From a virus, in IMG/VR virus record IMGVR_UViG_3300042356_001512, positions 1 through 23,970 of that record: a stretch of 23,970 nt of DNA. One strand, 5' to 3'. This document shows, piece after piece, positions 21,717 to 23,970 of the stretch. How positions within the stretch are numbered: position 1 is the stretch's first letter; every line of letters begins with the position of its first letter. The notes beneath the pieces were generated by a model. It did not search any database, was not told the DNA's origin, and was given only the letters and a program-made list of their open reading frames with translations. Made by a program: the position numbers and the translations under genes.

Positions 21717-22192
21717 GATCTTCTCACATTCAAATATGCAGGTTGTTTGCTGTATAAAAATTCAGACCAGACTGATTCTAGTTCCTGAATGGAATTGGGC
21801 TGATATATTTTGATGTTGGGAAATACCTCAACTGCCCGTGCGGCATCTTCGGCCCAGTGACTAAATCCAAGATGCCCGTAGTCTTGATCACGACCAATAC
21901 CTACTAGCTTGACCGGTGCCAGCTCATGATCCAAATAGTTACGCAACCACTCGTATGGACGAAAAATTACAAATGGTGTGATGCTGTAGCACACTGGAAT
22001 CTTGCCGCAATGTGTGAGACCTACTGCGGCACCGACCATGAGTTGTTCGGCCGCGCCCACATTGATAGCTCGGTCAGGAGCCACTTGTCTTGATTTATTG
22101 AGTACACCAAATCCTAAATCGCCGGTTAGTAACCATACATTGGGATCGGCTGCCAGGCTGTCAGCAATGAGTTCGCCAAATCTGTTTCTCAT
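21713..22192 (-). CDS. transketolase-like, pyrimidine-binding half (short)
   Basis: A 159-aa protein corresponding to the Pyr domain of thiamine-diphosphate transketolases. 'INVGAAEQLMVGAAVGL' contains the catalytic Glu that activates thiamine; 'IFRPYEWLRNYL' and 'GFSHWAEDAARAVEVFP' are typical. The usual C-terminal domain is absent: split homologues are about 300 aa. It overlaps the N-half as ATGA, so equal amounts are likely. With that partner it could form a minimal carbon-transfer enzyme. Confidence 0.88.
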   Translation of the reverse strand: MRNRFGELIADSLAADPNVWLLTGDLGFGVLNKSRQVAPDRAINVGAAEQLMVGAAVGLTHCGKIPVCYSITPFVIFRPYEWLRNYLDHELAPVKLVGIGRDQDYGHLGFSHWAEDAARAVEVFPNIKIYQPNSIQELESVWSEFLYSKQPAYLNVRRS

Positions 22193-22797
22193 AATTTATC
22201 CATGTCTTCGGGTTTCAACACATAGTAATGTGTGAGTATACCTTGTGCAAACGGCCAATCGGGTGGAGAAGTTTCGCGTATGTTGATGCGTGGCAAGAAA
22301 GCCTGTAATCGACGCACAATATATTCTCGGTCAATGAAGTCATACGCAATCATGCCGTTGACATTGACGTATACTTCTAGATTATCTAGTTTGGCTTCGT
22401 AGATGAATCTTAGAGCTTCCCAGATAGATCCTTCACCACATTCACCATCACTGATCAAACAATGCACACGTCGATTGCGATCAGCAAGTGCGTATCCTGT
22501 GGCCAGTGTAAGTCCCATGCCAAGACTGCCTGTGGAGCAAGGCAATCCGTCATCTAGATTTCTATGCGGATGTACTCCGTGTTTGTGAAACAAGTGTTCA
22601 GCATCTTTGCCTAGATATTTTTCTAGCACCACATACCAAGCCAAGGCTGCATGACCTGAACTCAAAATAAACGGTTCATTGGGTTGTTTATTTTTGTAAA
22701 TTTCTTCAATGATGTTTACAGCGTTTAGATTAGAGCTAAGGTGCCCAATTTTTTCTCGATAGCTGATATCAATAATTCTTTTTTCAACGTCGTTCAT
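22189..22797 (-). CDS. transketolase-like, thiamine-diphosphate-binding half (short)
   Basis: A 202-aa protein matching the PP domain. Visible are 'LSSGHAALAWY' (50-60), 'STGSLGMGLTLATGYALA' (about 88-105) and the cofactor motif 'SDGECGEGSIWEAL' ending in 'NVNGM'. Split N-subunits are usually about 270-300 aa, so this is compact. Its ATG overlaps the TGA of the RfbH-type gene. A two-carbon transfer to a keto-sugar is a plausible role, discussed under findings. It is too short to be a primary-metabolism transketolase by itself. Confidence 0.88.
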   Translation of the reverse strand: MNDVEKRIIDISYREKIGHLSSNLNAVNIIEEIYKNKQPNEPFILSSGHAALAWYVVLEKYLGKDAEHLFHKHGVHPHRNLDDGLPCSTGSLGMGLTLATGYALADRNRRVHCLISDGECGEGSIWEALRFIYEAKLDNLEVYVNVNGMIAYDFIDREYIVRRLQAFLPRINIRETSPPDWPFAQGILTHYYVLKPEDMDKL

Positions 22798-23970
22798 ACA
22801 AATAAACTCATAAAACCATCCACCTGCTCGCCAATGTACTCAATTTGTTCTGGTGTAATAACAGGACTGCATCCGTGGAAGAATGTGTTCTTCATAGTGA
22901 GTGTGGCCACAGGATAGTTGTCACGAGCATCTGCAGGATTCATCAAATGACTGTAGGCAGGCTGCAACATGATGTTACCAGCAAAGTAAGGACGGGTTTG
23001 TATCAAACGTTCTTCTAGGTAGTCTACTATGTCGTTGCGTGTGAACGGTGCATCTGCTCTAATGGTAAGAGGAAATGCAAACCAACTTACATCTGCGTGT
23101 TCTCTGGCACGTGGCAAGTGGAAAAACTCTTCGTACTTTTCGTAGATAGCAAACAGCAAATTGTAATTGCGTTGGCGCAAGGCATGAATCTCGGGCAGTT
23201 TCTTGATTTGTTCAAGACCCATGGCGGCCTGTAGTTCAATGGGCTTTAGGTTGTAACCAATTTCATCATACACATATTTGTGGTCGAAGATCTCCCCGGG
23301 CATTTCTGGAATCCATTCATTGAATCGCTTGCCACAGGTGCCACATTTTAACTTGTTGGCATCGGGTCCAACACAGTAGCATCCACGACCCCATTCACGT
23401 AGCGAGCGCACAATAACTTCTTGAGTGGGATCGTTCATGGCCACAAAACCGCCTTCACCCATGGTCATGTGATGTGCTGGATAAAAACTACACGATGCCA
23501 TTAAGCCAAAACTGCCCAAGGGCTGACCTTTGTAGGTTGTTCCCAGACCATCGCAACAGTCTTCCAACAGCACAAGATTGTGTTGCTTGACCAGTTCCAT
23601 GACATGGTCCATGTTGGGAGGATTTCCCAACACATGAGCAAATGTGATAATTCGTATGTCAGGATCATTGGCAAGAATTTGTTCAGCTTGATCCAAGTCA
23701 ATGTTCAGGGTGTCAATTTCAATATCACAAAATACAGGTGTAAAATTGTTTTGAATAGTTGGATTCAAAGTGGTGGGAAATCCGGCAATGGGCATCAACA
23801 CCTTGGTGCCAGCAGGAAAGTTGTAACCACGCTTGGATTTCATAGCAGCCATCATCAGCAAGTTGGCACTACTCCCTGAATTGGTCAACACTCCACGAGT
23901 CTTGCCAAACTGTTCGGGAAAACTGCGTTCAAATTCTAGACTTTTATTGCCCATTACTAGCCAACCGTTT
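22794..23970 (-). CDS. rfbH: RfbH-type CDP-4-keto-6-deoxyglucose 3-dehydratase, 5' end missing
   Basis: The frame is open to the right edge. An internal ATG at 23952-23954 is not the start, because 'NGWLVMGNKSLEFE' reads through it and aligns with the DegT-family N-terminal region. The enzyme removes the C3 hydroxyl of CDP-4-keto-6-deoxyglucose using PMP and a [2Fe-2S] cluster. In 'SFYPAHHMTMGEGG' His (codon 23472-23474) replaces the Schiff-base Lys, the mark of the dehydratases. 'GCYCVGPDANKLKCGTC' supplies cluster cysteines, which GDP-sugar ColD lacks. A partner reductase (RfbI type) is not in view. Its TGA overlaps the transketolase N-half. Confidence 0.9.
   Translation of the reverse strand, partial: NGWLVMGNKSLEFERSFPEQFGKTRGVLTNSGSSANLLMMAAMKSKRGYNFPAGTKVLMPIAGFPTTLNPTIQNNFTPVFCDIEIDTLNIDLDQAEQILANDPDIRIITFAHVLGNPPNMDHVMELVKQHNLVLLEDCCDGLGTTYKGQPLGSFGLMASCSFYPAHHMTMGEGGFVAMNDPTQEVIVRSLREWGRGCYCVGPDANKLKCGTCGKRFNEWIPEMPGEIFDHKYVYDEIGYNLKPIELQAAMGLEQIKKLPEIHALRQRNYNLLFAIYEKYEEFFHLPRAREHADVSWFAFPLTIRADAPFTRNDIVDYLEERLIQTRPYFAGNIMLQPAYSHLMNPADARDNYPVATLTMKNTFFHGCSPVITPEQIEYIGEQVDGFMSLFV

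Noticed and set aside
23952-23954. ATG here as the start of the RfbH-type gene
   Set aside because: Codons upstream to the window edge are open and encode NGWLV, which continues the conserved DegT-family N-terminal segment, so the gene is cut by the window.
1-23970. tRNA genes, CRISPR arrays, insertion sequences, attachment sites
   Set aside because: No cloverleaf-like stretch fits in the short gaps, no spaced direct repeats and no transposase or integrase motif are visible; coding is almost continuous.

Overview
The window most likely comes from the genome of a large tailed phage (T4-like or other marine/freshwater myovirus-type) that infects a Gram-negative bacterium. This is inferred. No capsid, tail, terminase or polymerase gene lies here. 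The grounds are: about 24 kb of genes all on the minus strand; almost no non-coding DNA (no gap above about 90 bases); constant ATGA/GTGA stop-start overlaps; many small proteins of the kind seen in aquatic T4-like phages; a T4 RNase H-type exonuclease; a MazG-like pyrophosphohydrolase; and a set of metabolic genes typical of large phages (preQ0 pathway, nucleotide-sugar enzymes). A bacterial island cannot be excluded.

Transcription runs from high to low coordinates. (1) >23970-17731 is a sugar/surface-polysaccharide operon: an RfbH-type 3-dehydratase, a split miniature transketolase, an FkbM methyltransferase, three NAD-dependent sugar epimerase/dehydratase/reductase-type proteins and a miniature DegT-type protein. 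(2) A promoter at 17706-17734 leads into folE. (3) A promoter at 16797-16825 leads into a secreted subtilisin-like protease and a HIT protein. (4) A promoter at about 13872-13901 leads into queD, a dadA-like oxidoreductase and a B12-binding-type radical SAM protein. (5) A promoter at 10207-10235 leads into a glycosyltransferase, MazG-like protein, SGNH-like protein, a 70-aa protein, a Bax inhibitor-1/YccA-type membrane protein and three small genes, two of which are acidic paralogues. (6) A promoter at 6246-6274 leads into queE, a small gene, metK, a 132-aa protein, a nucleotidyltransferase, a second SGNH-like protein, a FEN-type exonuclease and four small genes. (7) A promoter at 80-108 leads into a gene running off the left edge.

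Three preQ0-pathway genes (folE, queD, queE) are present, each first behind its own sigma70-like promoter. This suggests 7-deazaguanine production for DNA or tRNA modification; queC and any DNA-insertion enzyme are not in the window. MetK would supply S-adenosylmethionine to QueE, the second radical SAM protein and methyltransferases. The sugar operon could make an unusual deoxy or branched sugar for the host surface or a phage glycoconjugate. Most promoters between transcription units overlap an inverted repeat at the -35 element. Several enzymes have unusual active sites (QueE, QueD, HIT, one SDR) or are unusually short (DegT-like, transketolase).
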